Of a DNA stretch of 64,000 nucleotides, positions 18,866 through 27,113 are shown piece by piece; position 1 is the first letter of the stretch, and every line of letters begins with the position of its first letter. Under the pieces are notes generated by a model. It made no database searches and was not told where the DNA came from. It saw only the letters and a program-made list of their open reading frames with translations. Source of the stretch: CBDCFV01 sp965203835 (GTDB taxonomy: Bacteria > Chloroflexota > Dehalococcoidia > Lucifugimonadales > UBA3495); the NCBI GenBank assembly GCA_965203835.1, contig OZ241919.1, positions 2,232,001-2,296,000 on the forward strand. Reading direction: 5' to 3'. A program made the position numbers and the translations under genes.

Positions 18866-20479
18866 ATGAGCGTATTCCAACACCGGCTATCCATCCGTTA
18901 CTCCATAGTGATTGTCCTGGCGTTCGTCCTGTTCCTGCCCGCCTGCGCCGTGCCGGTACAGGCATCGACCCACGAGGCGATGGCCCCGTCCATTGCAGCA
19001 CAATACGACGCCAACGGCAACGGCATCATCGACAAGGCCGAGGCCGTTGCTGCCATCACCGACTACATCTTTGGAGAAGGGGACCACGCCATCACCAAGG
19101 CACAGGTGATAGAGATAATCACCTTCTATATTTTCGGCACGCCGATACCAGCGCAGGCTGCTCCCCCATCCCTCGGGGATGTCGTGGAGCGGGTGCGCCC
19201 TGCCGTGGTGAAGATAGTGAACGACGTGGCCTATGCACAAGGCAGCGGAGTGCTCTTCCAGACCGAAGACGAGAACGGGTACGTCATCACCAACCAGCAC
19301 GTCGTCCGCAACGCCGAGACCGTCACCGTCACCGTGGACGATGACACCAACTACACCGGCACGGTGGTGGGTGCCGACGCCGACCGCGACCTGGCGGTGG
19401 TCCGCATCTGCTGCAACGTGGACTTCCCCACAGCGGACTTCGGGGATTCGGTTGACCTCCGCGTGGGCGACGAGGTATTCGCCGTGGGCTATCCTCTCGA
19501 CCAGCACATCCCCAAGGAACAACAGGCGGAACCCAAGGTCATTGTGGCCCCGGGCGTGGTCACAGCCACGGTCACGCGGGGCATTGTGTCGGCCTTCCGC
19601 CATGACAGTAAGATGGGCGTTGACCTGGTGCAGACAGACGCTCCTATAAACCCCGGCAACAGCGGCGGGCCGTTATTCAGCATGAACGGGACCATCATGG
19701 GCATCAACACGTCCGTACTCCTGGACACGGAGGGGCTGAACTTCGCCATTCTGGAAACGACGGTGCAGGAGCGGATACCGCACCTGTTGGCTGGCGGTGT
19801 GCCTCCGCCCGCCGACGACCCGCAGCCCCAATATGAGTTTGTCCCGTCCTTCGGTCCGTGGCCCGGCCATATCCACCACAACACACATAACGCCAGCATG
19901 GAGGTGGTGAGCACCGATGCCCATGGTACCAATGTCGGCACAGGTGCAAGGTTCATCAACCCCTACGATGCGGCTGTCAACGCCTTCTCATACGGCTTCT
20001 TGCTCCGGGTGAACAGGACGGACCCGTCGTCCGCCTTGTTCGCCTTCATCGTCCATAGCGACGGCGACTGGACGATACGGCGACGTTCCGGTGGTGCGTC
20101 ACAGGTCGTGGCATCAGGGCCGTTGACCAACCTCAGAGCGGGTGCGGGGCAGTACAATGACCTGCTGGTAGCAGCCGTCGGTGAATATGGTGCGCTGTCG
20201 GTCAATAACAAAGCAGTGACGGGGCCGGACGGCAACGTACTCGTTCCGCTTGGGCCGCACGTGCACGCCGGAGAGGTGTGGATAGTCACCGGGTACTTCG
20301 TCGACACCGAGGTCGCCGGTGCCATCACGCATTTCGAGGACTTCTTCGGCGAAGAGTTGGTGGTCTACTACAACCTCTCGGACACCGGCAAGACCCTGGA
20401 TATGCTTGAGGAAATGGCGGCGGGCCGTTCACGGAACGCAACCCCCGGCAACTTCGATTTGCACGCCGCCCAACCGTAG
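18866..20479 (+). CDS. Exported HtrA/Deg-like serine protease with dockerin-like and lectin-like domains
   Basis: ATG is preceded by AAGGAG at 18853. An N-terminal hydrophobic segment ending in PACAVPVQA exports the protein (signal peptide or lipoprotein). Residues 45-95 form a paired EF-hand-like module (YDANGNGIIDKAEA and ITKAQVIEIITFYIF), similar to the C-terminus of the protein at 37379. Residues 110-320 are a chymotrypsin-fold protease with catalytic His145 (NQHVV), Asp175 (DRDLAVV) and Ser266 (GNSGGPL). No PDZ domain follows. Instead a 200-residue beta-rich domain (GHIHHNTHNASMEV onward) resembles jelly-roll or lectin-like folds. Degradation or processing of extracytoplasmic proteins is the expected role; the substrate is unknown. 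Confidence 0.85.
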   Translation: MSVFQHRLSIRYSIVIVLAFVLFLPACAVPVQASTHEAMAPSIAAQYDANGNGIIDKAEAVAAITDYIFGEGDHAITKAQVIEIITFYIFGTPIPAQAAPPSLGDVVERVRPAVVKIVNDVAYAQGSGVLFQTEDENGYVITNQHVVRNAETVTVTVDDDTNYTGTVVGADADRDLAVVRICCNVDFPTADFGDSVDLRVGDEVFAVGYPLDQHIPKEQQAEPKVIVAPGVVTATVTRGIVSAFRHDSKMGVDLVQTDAPINPGNSGGPLFSMNGTIMGINTSVLLDTEGLNFAILETTVQERIPHLLAGGVPPPADDPQPQYEFVPSFGPWPGHIHHNTHNASMEVVSTDAHGTNVGTGARFINPYDAAVNAFSYGFLLRVNRTDPSSALFAFIVHSDGDWTIRRRSGGASQVVASGPLTNLRAGAGQYNDLLVAAVGEYGALSVNNKAVTGPDGNVLVPLGPHVHAGEVWIVTGYFVDTEVAGAITHFEDFFGEELVVYYNLSDTGKTLDMLEEMAAGRSRNATPGNFDLHAAQP

Positions 20480-20792
20480 GGTGACACGGCACGGGAGCGA
20501 GAACAAAGTTAGGTCGGGGTGAACATCCCCCAGCCTTCAACCACGGGTTTTGATGCATGTGCTACTTTTGGAGCAGACCAAGATTTTCAGCAGGGTTGGT
20601 GATTTGGAGCAAACGACGCTTTTGGAGCATCACGGCCTTGAGATGCACGTCGCCCTATTGGAGCAGACAGACTCATTTTGAAGTACACGGAGGTTGTGGT
20701 GCAAAGCCCATCCCCCAGCCTGCATCTGCGTATCTTGTGTCGCTAAGTGCAGCAGATCTCGCCCAACGCGGCAAGTGTGGCGAGGCTGAGAT
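20480..20792. repeat. Intergenic array of TTTTGGAGCA repeats
   Basis: Five variants of (T/A)TTTGGAGCA begin at about 20566, 20603, 20620, 20656 and 20676, spaced alternately about 36 and 17-20 bp. The last is degenerate (TTTTGAAGTA). IS21-family termini carry multiple short repeats of this kind, so this may be a solo IS21 end. No IstA or IstB reading frame is present. The rest of the gap shows no gene. Confidence 0.55.
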
Positions 20793-22361
20793 ATGACCCC
20801 TGACCCACATCCGAGTCCCGCCAGAAGAGACGGCCACGGATGGATGGTTGCCCTATTTCTACTCGGATTGATCGCGGGCGGCGGCGCTGTATGGTGGTGG
20901 AGCATGGGGCACCCTCAATCATTCCGCCAAGTCACCGAAACGGTGCGGCCGCCCGCCGTCGAAGAGGAACCGGTCAATCAGCCGTACGTGATCGCTTTGA
21001 CGCTAACTCCGACGACGGGTATCGCGCCTGTCGCTGCACCTACTCCAGACCGAGTCGTAGAGAAACCGCTTGATCAGGCGGACGTTCCCTCATCAATGCC
21101 CCTGCCTACCGCGACGAAGCCCGTCACCCCTCCTCCGGTGACTAGCACAGTGCCGCCAGCTTCGCCCGCGGTCATCCCTACGGAGGCTCCGGAGGTAGCC
21201 CCAACAGTGGTCCCCACTCCGGCGCCGACACCAAGTCTGCCAGAATGTCCGTTCGCTTCGCTGAGCCCTATTGAGGTCATGCGCCTGGTGGACCAAGGCA
21301 AGATTACCCCAGAGGGAGCCGTGCGCATACTGAGTGATCGGAAAGAAGGAAAGTGCACGCCTACGACTGAACACAAGTCGGCTACACCAACCACGGCCGC
21401 GACGCCAACACCCACCCATAGGCCAACACCGCCACCAGTGCACCGTCATTACGGGGAAGAAAAGATATTCATGCTGGCTTTGATTAACGGAGAACGGGAA
21501 AAGATTGGACTGGCGCCAGTGGTCCTGGGCGACAATGCGGCTGCTCAAAAGCACGCTGAGGAGCTGTTGCGAAACAATACCCGTGGACATTGGGGCCTCA
21601 ACGGGATGCTTCCGCAGATGCATTACACCCTTGCCGGCGGGGTGAACCGCGTAGCGGAAAACGTTTCCAACTACCGCCTGGTTACAGGCATGCCCTACCA
21701 GAAGCGAAGGCCCGACGCTTTGCTGAAGGAGAGCCACCAGGGCCTGATGGCCAGTCCGGGCCACCGAAAGACCATCCTGGACAAGTGGCACACGCAGGTA
21801 AGCCTGGGAATCGCCTGCAACGACTACGCCTGCTCCCTGGTCCAGAACTTCACGGGAGACTACGTTGAGTTTGACCAAAAGCCTGTCATAAGCAAGGGGA
21901 CCCTTCGGCTTGCGGGCTGGTTGAAGGGCGGCTTCCAGTTGTCCAACATCCAAGTCTGGTACCATGAACCGCCCCATCCTCTCACGGAGAGCCAGCTTAA
22001 CGCCACCTATGCGTACAGCTCGGGGCAGGAACCGGCTACCATTCTTACCCCGCCCCCGCCGCCCGGCTCTTTCTATACGAGCCAAACGACGCCAATCTCG
22101 TGGACGGAGTGGACGGACCCCTACAAAGTGGACCCTGAGAAACCAGCGTCCGCCCCGGCGCCAAGGGTCCGCACCAAGTCCGTTCCCTACACCATCGCGA
22201 ACATCTGGAGCACGTCGGCTTCCAACTTCCAGATCAGGGCGAACCTGTCCGGGGTCATCAACGACCTTGGGCCGGGCGTTTACATGGTGATAGTCTGGGG
22301 CAATAACCAGGGCGAGGACCTGCCGCTGACGAACTACGCAGTGTTTGTCGACCAAGAGTAG
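20793..22361 (+). CDS. Membrane-anchored CAP/SCP-domain protein
   Basis: A cytoplasmic N-tail (residues 1-17) precedes one transmembrane segment (about 18-38), followed by a Pro/Thr linker to about residue 215. Residues 220-360 match the CAP (SCP/PR-1-like) superfamily: EEKIFMLALINGEREKIGL, then the histidine segment HWGLNGMLPQMHY, then AENV. The last 160 residues contain SFYTSQTTPISW and are not recognised. Bacterial CAP proteins are extracellular, with varied roles (binding, possible proteolysis), so activity cannot be assigned. A segment in the linker, VMRLVDQGKITPEGAVRIL, looks like a small helical unit. The ribosome site is weak. Confidence 0.8.
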   Translation: MTPDPHPSPARRDGHGWMVALFLLGLIAGGGAVWWWSMGHPQSFRQVTETVRPPAVEEEPVNQPYVIALTLTPTTGIAPVAAPTPDRVVEKPLDQADVPSSMPLPTATKPVTPPPVTSTVPPASPAVIPTEAPEVAPTVVPTPAPTPSLPECPFASLSPIEVMRLVDQGKITPEGAVRILSDRKEGKCTPTTEHKSATPTTAATPTPTHRPTPPPVHRHYGEEKIFMLALINGEREKIGLAPVVLGDNAAAQKHAEELLRNNTRGHWGLNGMLPQMHYTLAGGVNRVAENVSNYRLVTGMPYQKRRPDALLKESHQGLMASPGHRKTILDKWHTQVSLGIACNDYACSLVQNFTGDYVEFDQKPVISKGTLRLAGWLKGGFQLSNIQVWYHEPPHPLTESQLNATYAYSSGQEPATILTPPPPPGSFYTSQTTPISWTEWTDPYKVDPEKPASAPAPRVRTKSVPYTIANIWSTSASNFQIRANLSGVINDLGPGVYMVIVWGNNQGEDLPLTNYAVFVDQE

Positions 22362-23530
22362 CTATTCACAATCTCAGGATGGTGGTAACTATGGACACGA
22401 CCACAGCAGCCACGGAGAGAGTCACCACGACTCGGCCAAAAACGGCGCTGGCGGCGGCGGACGGCCATTTAATGACGTCACTGCCTGAGACAACCATGGT
22501 GAACGTGAAATGACCAGTCGTGAAAGTGGCTGTACGGCATGGAGGCGTTATTCCTCCGCAACGTTCTTCCCAATCTGCCAGATCACCGTTGTAAAAATTG
22601 TTGATTTTAGTAACAAGACTATCGTCAGCCTTTCCTGAAGCCGTCACATTGACCGTGCCGGCGCCCCAACAGTACAACGTGGCTCCGCCCGGGAACCTCA
22701 CCCGGGAACACCGATCTGGTCCCTGCTCAATCCACCGCGCTGGTAGCCTGAACCGGATTGGTTGTGCGTCTTCGATTCCCCAGCCGGTGTTGCGCTGCAA
22801 GCGCCGGTCTCAGCTGCACCGAGATCGCACCCCAGTACGTCCACACATGCTTCACCCGTTTCCTTGCAGGTACCAAGAAGCTGATATGAACGCCGTTTCC
22901 GACGGGACAGACCCGCCGGCGGGGGATGCCCTCGGAACAACCGAGCAAACGCCGGACCGGCACCAGGGCGGCCGCCTGGTGCACGCTGAGCCCGTAACGC
23001 TCCATGAACTTCACCAGGCCAATGACGGAATTGAAGGCCGGGTTGACCTGGCACACCTCCATTCCTTCCCGATAACCCCGGGACAGGAAGTACGCCTTAA
23101 CCTTAATGTCTGGGTCAAGTTCGGATAGTGAAGAACCTTGCGACGCCTACCACATGCAATGCCGTCCCAGAGCGGGGCACCCATTGCTTTTCGTAGATTT
23201 TGCATGAAGTCGAGCTTGGGCAACTCTGAGTCTGTAACCAGCGCCGCCGCGACCGCTGGGTGGCCTAGGAGCCGGATCCGGCCCCGGCTCCCCAAGTGTT
23301 AGCGACGACAGTGAACGGCATGGCCACGTCATTCCGAGCCAGCACGGCCAAGACGGTGACAGCCTCACGGATACTCCACTAACATAGCGAAACCAGACCC
23401 TCGTTGAAATAAGCGTGGGATTAAGCTGTGAAGCGAAGTATGTTTGATCGTTACATCGGCATCGACTATTCAAGGAAGGGAAACTGAGAGGAGAGGATTG
23501 GTGAATTGGCTGTCCAGCTAGCAGAGGGCG
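22362..23530. other. Decayed intergenic zone with gene fragments
   Basis: No intact gene stands out. On the minus strand at 22366-22800 an open frame contains VTKINNFYNGDL, which resembles VTKVNLFWNGMV on the minus strand near 40890. On the minus strand at 22727-23124 an open frame (EVCQVNPAFNSVIGLVKF) might be part of a lost gene. At 23440-23487 a short plus-strand frame reads MFDRYIGIDYSRKGN then stops. Its start resembles DUF429-like (RNase H-fold) proteins, cut after 12 codons. All three are best read as relics. Confidence 0.4.
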
Positions 23531-23965
23531 ATGGCAAGCCAAGGCGCAGTGGAAGTGAACCCGGAGACGGGCCAAATCAAAGTAACCCGCATCGTCACTG
23601 CCCACGACGTTGGCACCGTGCTCAACCCGCTGATCCACCAAGGCCAGTTCGACAGCGGCGTAATCGAAGCCTTGGGCTACGCATTGATGGAAGATCTGGA
23701 AACCGAAGACGGCCACATATCCACCTTGAGCCTCGGTGACTACAAAATCCCCACCATGCCCGACATACCCCAGCTAGACATGGTCCTGTTGGAGTCCGCG
23801 CCCGGCCCGGCCCCCTTCCAGAGCAAGGGCATAGGTGAAAGCAGCAACGTCCCCTTTTGTGGGCGCCATCACCAACGCCGTTTACGACGCCGTAGGTGTG
23901 AGAATCACCGACCTGCCCATCACCGCGGAGAAGGTGCTGCGGGCTATCAGGGAGAAGGAACGATG
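23531..23965 (+). pseudogene. Xanthine dehydrogenase-type molybdopterin subunit, C-terminal fragment
   Basis: The frame shows the C-terminal signature of the aldehyde oxidase/xanthine dehydrogenase large subunit: VEVNPETGQIKVTRIV, HDVGTVLNP, IPTMPDIPQ and KGIGESSNVP. At about 23860 an extra T in a CCCCTTTTG run shifts the frame; reading on in the other frame gives VGAITNAVYDAVGVRI and ITAEKVLRAI, the normal ending. So there is a frameshift and most of the gene is missing upstream. Its ancestral stop (TGA) overlaps the ATG of the nuclease gene, so both once may have been neighbours in a message, or the nuclease inserted at this stop. Confidence 0.8.
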
Positions 23966-25276
23966 ACAAACATTCGAACGGCAAACCACTTGGATGACTT
24001 AAGGAATCTGCTGAAGATAGATGGCAATATCAGTATCGCAGTCGCATACGTGAGTTCGGATGCATTGAAACTCATTGACCCTGACTTGGAGGATGCTCTC
24101 AAGAAAGGTAACCAAGTACGATTGTTGCTTGACTTGGACAGTGGCGTTACTCAACCGGAGGCGGTCTTTGAACTGGTAGAGTTGGCTCAAAAACACGAGC
24201 AGTTTGAAGTCAAAGCCTTTGTTCCTCACCGCCAAGAGGGTATCTTTCACCCCAAGCTCTATATAGCCCATTCCCCCGATGATGATCGGGTGACTTTTCT
24301 GGTTGGATCCCACAACCTCACTGCGGCGGCTCTATGCCGCAACACTGAGCACAGTCTGTGGATTGAATGTAGTGGTACTGAAGAGTTGGGTCGACAAACG
24401 CTGGAGTGGTTTGAGAGCCTGTGGAATGATAGACGGGCGATAGCTCTCGATGACAGGGCGGCTTCTCTCTATAAGGAACGATACCGGAAGCCTGTCTCCA
24501 CAAAAAGGGACGAACAGACTCGGCAACAATTGGAGAAATATCTGCGGGACAAGTCCGGAACCGCGTTTGGTTGGCCATCGGAGGGAGCGGCTTATTTGAT
24601 GGGGGCCATTTGTGCCCGAGGAAGATTGGTGAAAGGCAGGCATCGTATCGAAATATCCCTAAACTTTCGGCCCAATCAATTCACCGACGGGAAGATCAAA
24701 GTTCGCGATACTGAGTTTGATGCCCAAGATGCAATCAATAAAATAATCACGCGGATAGAGACTGAGGCGAAGAATACGATTCCTGGCGCTGAAATTTCAG
24801 CGGAAAAACAAAAAGTCGTGATCGATTGTTCGGCGGAGCGAGAAACTTTCGACCGCATATTGACAGCGTATAGAGGGAAACTGGACAGCAAACACTTTTC
24901 TCTACCTACACACGTCAACCTGAAACGGGCCAACAAGTCTATCGTCAGGAATTTCGTCAGAGGGTATGCAGTGGCCTCAGGACTAATTGATGACAACACG
25001 CGCCAACCAGGCAGAGGTCAGTCTAGACCTTACGTAGTCTGGTTGCGTCCGCTGCAAGTCAACAAGGATATGTTCCAATCATTGCAAAGACTCATCGTAG
25101 ATAAACTACGCATCCGGGCAGCGGTACGCCCCGAAGGACAAGGCCGCCGCCTTTATGCAGTTACAATCCCGGCTGAAGACTTCAAGAAAGAGATAGGGTT
25201 CGGTATCGAATGGTGGGATGATTTGGTAAACGCCGCGACAGAAGATACCCGTATGGAAAGCGACCGAGGGGCATAA
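23963..25276 (+). CDS. Phospholipase-D-family nuclease with LAGLIDADG-like C-terminal region
   Basis: The open frame extends upstream through the molybdoenzyme fragment, but the gene itself begins at MTNIRTANHL, with GGGAGAAGGA just upstream. Residues 1-140 are a PLD-like domain with one catalytic motif, His96-Pro-Lys98 ... Gly115-Ser116-His117-Asn118. A single HKD motif implies a dimeric enzyme, as in the BfiI/NgoFVII type of endonuclease. Residues 200-225 (SEGAAYLMGAICARG) and about 325-345 (RNFVRGYAVASGLI) resemble the two LAGLIDADG helices of homing-endonuclease folds, but the usual acidic residue is missing, which suggests DNA recognition rather than cutting. No methyltransferase or helicase neighbour is seen. 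It is probably a standalone defence or mobile nuclease, inferred. Confidence 0.75.
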   Translation: MTNIRTANHLDDLRNLLKIDGNISIAVAYVSSDALKLIDPDLEDALKKGNQVRLLLDLDSGVTQPEAVFELVELAQKHEQFEVKAFVPHRQEGIFHPKLYIAHSPDDDRVTFLVGSHNLTAAALCRNTEHSLWIECSGTEELGRQTLEWFESLWNDRRAIALDDRAASLYKERYRKPVSTKRDEQTRQQLEKYLRDKSGTAFGWPSEGAAYLMGAICARGRLVKGRHRIEISLNFRPNQFTDGKIKVRDTEFDAQDAINKIITRIETEAKNTIPGAEISAEKQKVVIDCSAERETFDRILTAYRGKLDSKHFSLPTHVNLKRANKSIVRNFVRGYAVASGLIDDNTRQPGRGQSRPYVVWLRPLQVNKDMFQSLQRLIVDKLRIRAAVRPEGQGRRLYAVTIPAEDFKKEIGFGIEWWDDLVNAATEDTRMESDRGA

Positions 25277-25631
25277 ATTCCGACACACACCCACTAAGAA
25301 AGGAGGAAGAGAGCTCAGAAACAAAAGCGTCAGATCGCTCCTCACCTCCGCCCGCTGCCGCTTCCAGAGGTTCCTGCTGTGGAAAACGCTGCAAACAGGA
25401 GCAAATGTCCTCCTGACCAACGAAGCGTATACAAGCAAGACCTGCTCCTGGAACGGAGAAATAGTGGACAACCTGGGAGGAGCCCGCTACATCACCGGTA
25501 AAGACAGCATCACCGTTGAAAGAGACATCAACGGAGTGCGCGGAGGCTTCCTTCGCGCTTTGGTAGATACACCCGCCCTTCAGGCTTGCCTCAAGGGATG
25601 CCTCCTGAACAAACTCGTTAAGGTTTGTTAG
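25272..25631 (+). pseudogene. tnpB: TnpB C-terminal relic of the IS607/Fanzor-like type
   Basis: A frame ending at the TAG at 25629 reads VRSLLTSARCRFQRFLLWK, then NEAYTSKTCSWNGEIVDNL, then ERDINGVRGGFLRALVDT. This is the C-terminal RuvC and target-nucleic-acid-binding region of TnpB. The E-A-Y-T-S-K-T-C-S-W-x-G form and the lack of the second pair of zinc cysteines resemble the TnpB of IS607 elements and the related Fanzor proteins. The last RuvC Asp (RDINGVRG) is present. Everything upstream (wedge, REC, RuvC-I, RuvC-II) is gone: the frame runs directly back into the end of the nuclease gene. It cannot be active. Confidence 0.75.
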
Positions 25632-26250
25632 GGAAAATGTATCGGGATGCTCCACCCCCGATCCCAGTCGAGGGCAGGCTCTTGGTCCTGACCGATGCCT
25701 CAACCTGCTCTGCCAAAGCCTCCTCGCTCCCAGGTTCCAGCTTCCGGAGTTTACCGGGACGCAGCGCCACCTGCCACTCCACCACCAGTTCCCGGTTCTC
25801 CTCCAGTTTCAGTACCCCGGTGTACCCAGCGTCATCCGACACTGACCCTCCCCGCAGCGCAGTAACCGGTACGCCTCGGTCACGTCGTGGATGTCGGTCG
25901 GCGTCGCGCTCAAACTGTGCACCAGGCCCGTGTCCGCGTCCACCCCGATATGCAACTTCATCCCGAAATGCCACCGGTTCCCCTTCTTGGTCTGATCCAT
26001 TTCCGGGTCCCGCTCCCTAGTCCGGCTCTTGGTGGACGACGGAGCCTCGATGATGCTGGCGTCCACGATGGTCCCCTCCCTGAGCCGCAGTCCCTGGGAC
26101 TCCAGATGCGCGTTTATCTCCTCAAACAGTCCCTTCCCCAAGTCGTGCTCTTCAAGAAGATGGCGGAAGTTCAAAACCGTGGTCTCGTCGGGCAGGGCGT
26201 CCGACAGCCTCAGTCCGGCGAACCGTCTGACCGATTCGGACTCTTAAAGC

Positions 26251-26276
26251 AGAGCCTGCTCTCCCGGAGGCGGGGG
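26251..26276 (+). repeat. AGAGCCTGC palindrome, copy in IS5 relic
   Basis: AGAGCCTGC is followed by CTCCCGGAGGCGGGGG after the sequence AAGCAG. The hairpin arm and the CAG on its left match other copies in this window. Confidence 0.6.
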
Positions 26277-26482
26277 CTTCCATGCCGGGGTCGCTGAGAT
26301 CGTAGAGCAACTGAACGCAGTGGATGCGAAGCATCACCGGCAACAGGTAAGGCCGGCGGCCTTTTCCGGCCTTGGGATAGACCGGCCGGATGCGCTCTTC
26401 CAGTCGTCCCCAGGGAATCAGGCCGTCCATCCGCTCCAGGAATAGTTCCCCGCGAGTATTCCTCTTTTTGTTCAGATAGTCC

Positions 26483-26512
26483 AGAGCCTGCTCTCGGCCA
26501 TGACGGAGGGGC
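26483..26512 (+). repeat. AGAGCCTGC palindrome, second copy in IS5 relic
   Basis: AGAGCCTGCTCTCGG lies directly after GTCC and interrupts the 5' part of the transposase frame. The right arm is less clear than in other copies. Confidence 0.45.
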
Positions 26513-26623
26513 GGCGAACGTTGTCTGGTCCATCTGCTCTCATCCTTGGCCGCAGTACGGTCTGCCAGCCTTACTATGCCACATCGAGCCAGACTTGTTC
26601 GGAGGATTCCAAGATCTCAGAAC

Positions 26624-26709
26624 CCATCCAATCTATGGGCGTATGCCTATAGCAGCTCCCGGATGACCTGTCATGACAATGGTTCAAAAGACCATATCGA
26701 ATATGGGCG
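26624..26709. repeat. Dispersed 80-bp element with dyad symmetry, copy 2
   Basis: Second copy of the element at 17413. CCATATCGAATATGG and the GGTTCAAAAGA before it are conserved exactly, while the middle is diverged. It sits between the IS5 relic and the secreted-protein gene at 27114. Confidence 0.6.
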
Positions 26710-26920
26710 AAAAAGCCTTATCGGCGAGATGAGAGTTCCTTTACCGTAACTCACACAGGCGGACTTGCCGCATACCTGGCTGGAACATGACGTTGACGGC
26801 ACGGCGACTGGACCGTAGAGGAGCTTGATGACAGGCCCACCACTTGGAGTGTCACCCACACCACGCCGGGCCTGCGGCGTTGCTACGCTCAGACGCAGTA
26901 GCACCGTTTAACTACTCTTT

Positions 26921-27014
26921 CTGACACCTGGGTTCCATGCTCGGCTATATTGAGACTTAGTATCGCACTGACATCCGGGTCTCATGCTCGGCTATATTGA
27001 GACTTAGTATCGAA
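26921..27014 (+). promoter_or_regulatory. Tandem 47-bp repeat carrying promoter-like boxes
   Basis: Two copies of a 47-bp unit start at 26921 and 26968. Each holds TGACAC or TGACAT, an 18-bp gap, then TATATT (26946-26951 and 26993-26998). This resembles sigma-70 -35 and -10 boxes in duplicate about 100-170 bp upstream of the gene at 27114. The duplication is seen directly; promoter activity is inferred. Confidence 0.5.
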
Positions 27015-27113
27015 ATATAAGAGGAGGTAGGCCGATGAAGAGATAAGGGAAAAGTCACAAGGGTAGAACCATACCCGGCATTTCGAGAACGCAAGGAGTA
27101 ACACCGTACCTCT

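Larger units (their letters stand above)
25640..26535 (-). pseudogene. IS5-family transposase relic, frameshifted
   Basis: The minus strand carries consecutive pieces of one IS5-type transposase in several frames: MDQTTFAAP at 26533; DGLIPWGRLEERI and LPVMLRIHCVQLLYDLSDP; NFRHLLEEHDLGKGLFEEI, IVDASIIEAPSSTKSRTR and GNRWHFGMKLHIGVDADTG (the DDE core); then DDAGYTGVLKLEENRELVV. Frameshifts occur near 26300, 26170 and 25850, and the C-terminus past the Glu region breaks off near 25650, next to the TnpB relic. Two AGAGCCTGC palindromes lie inside it (26251 and 26483) and contribute to the damage. Confidence 0.8.

Noticed and set aside
20560..20690. CRISPR array
   Set aside because: The repeated core is only about ten bases, spacing is uneven, and no cas gene is near.
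22720..22800. tRNA-like T arm (TTCGATTCCCC) near 22775
   Set aside because: No acceptor or anticodon stem could be formed around it on either strand.
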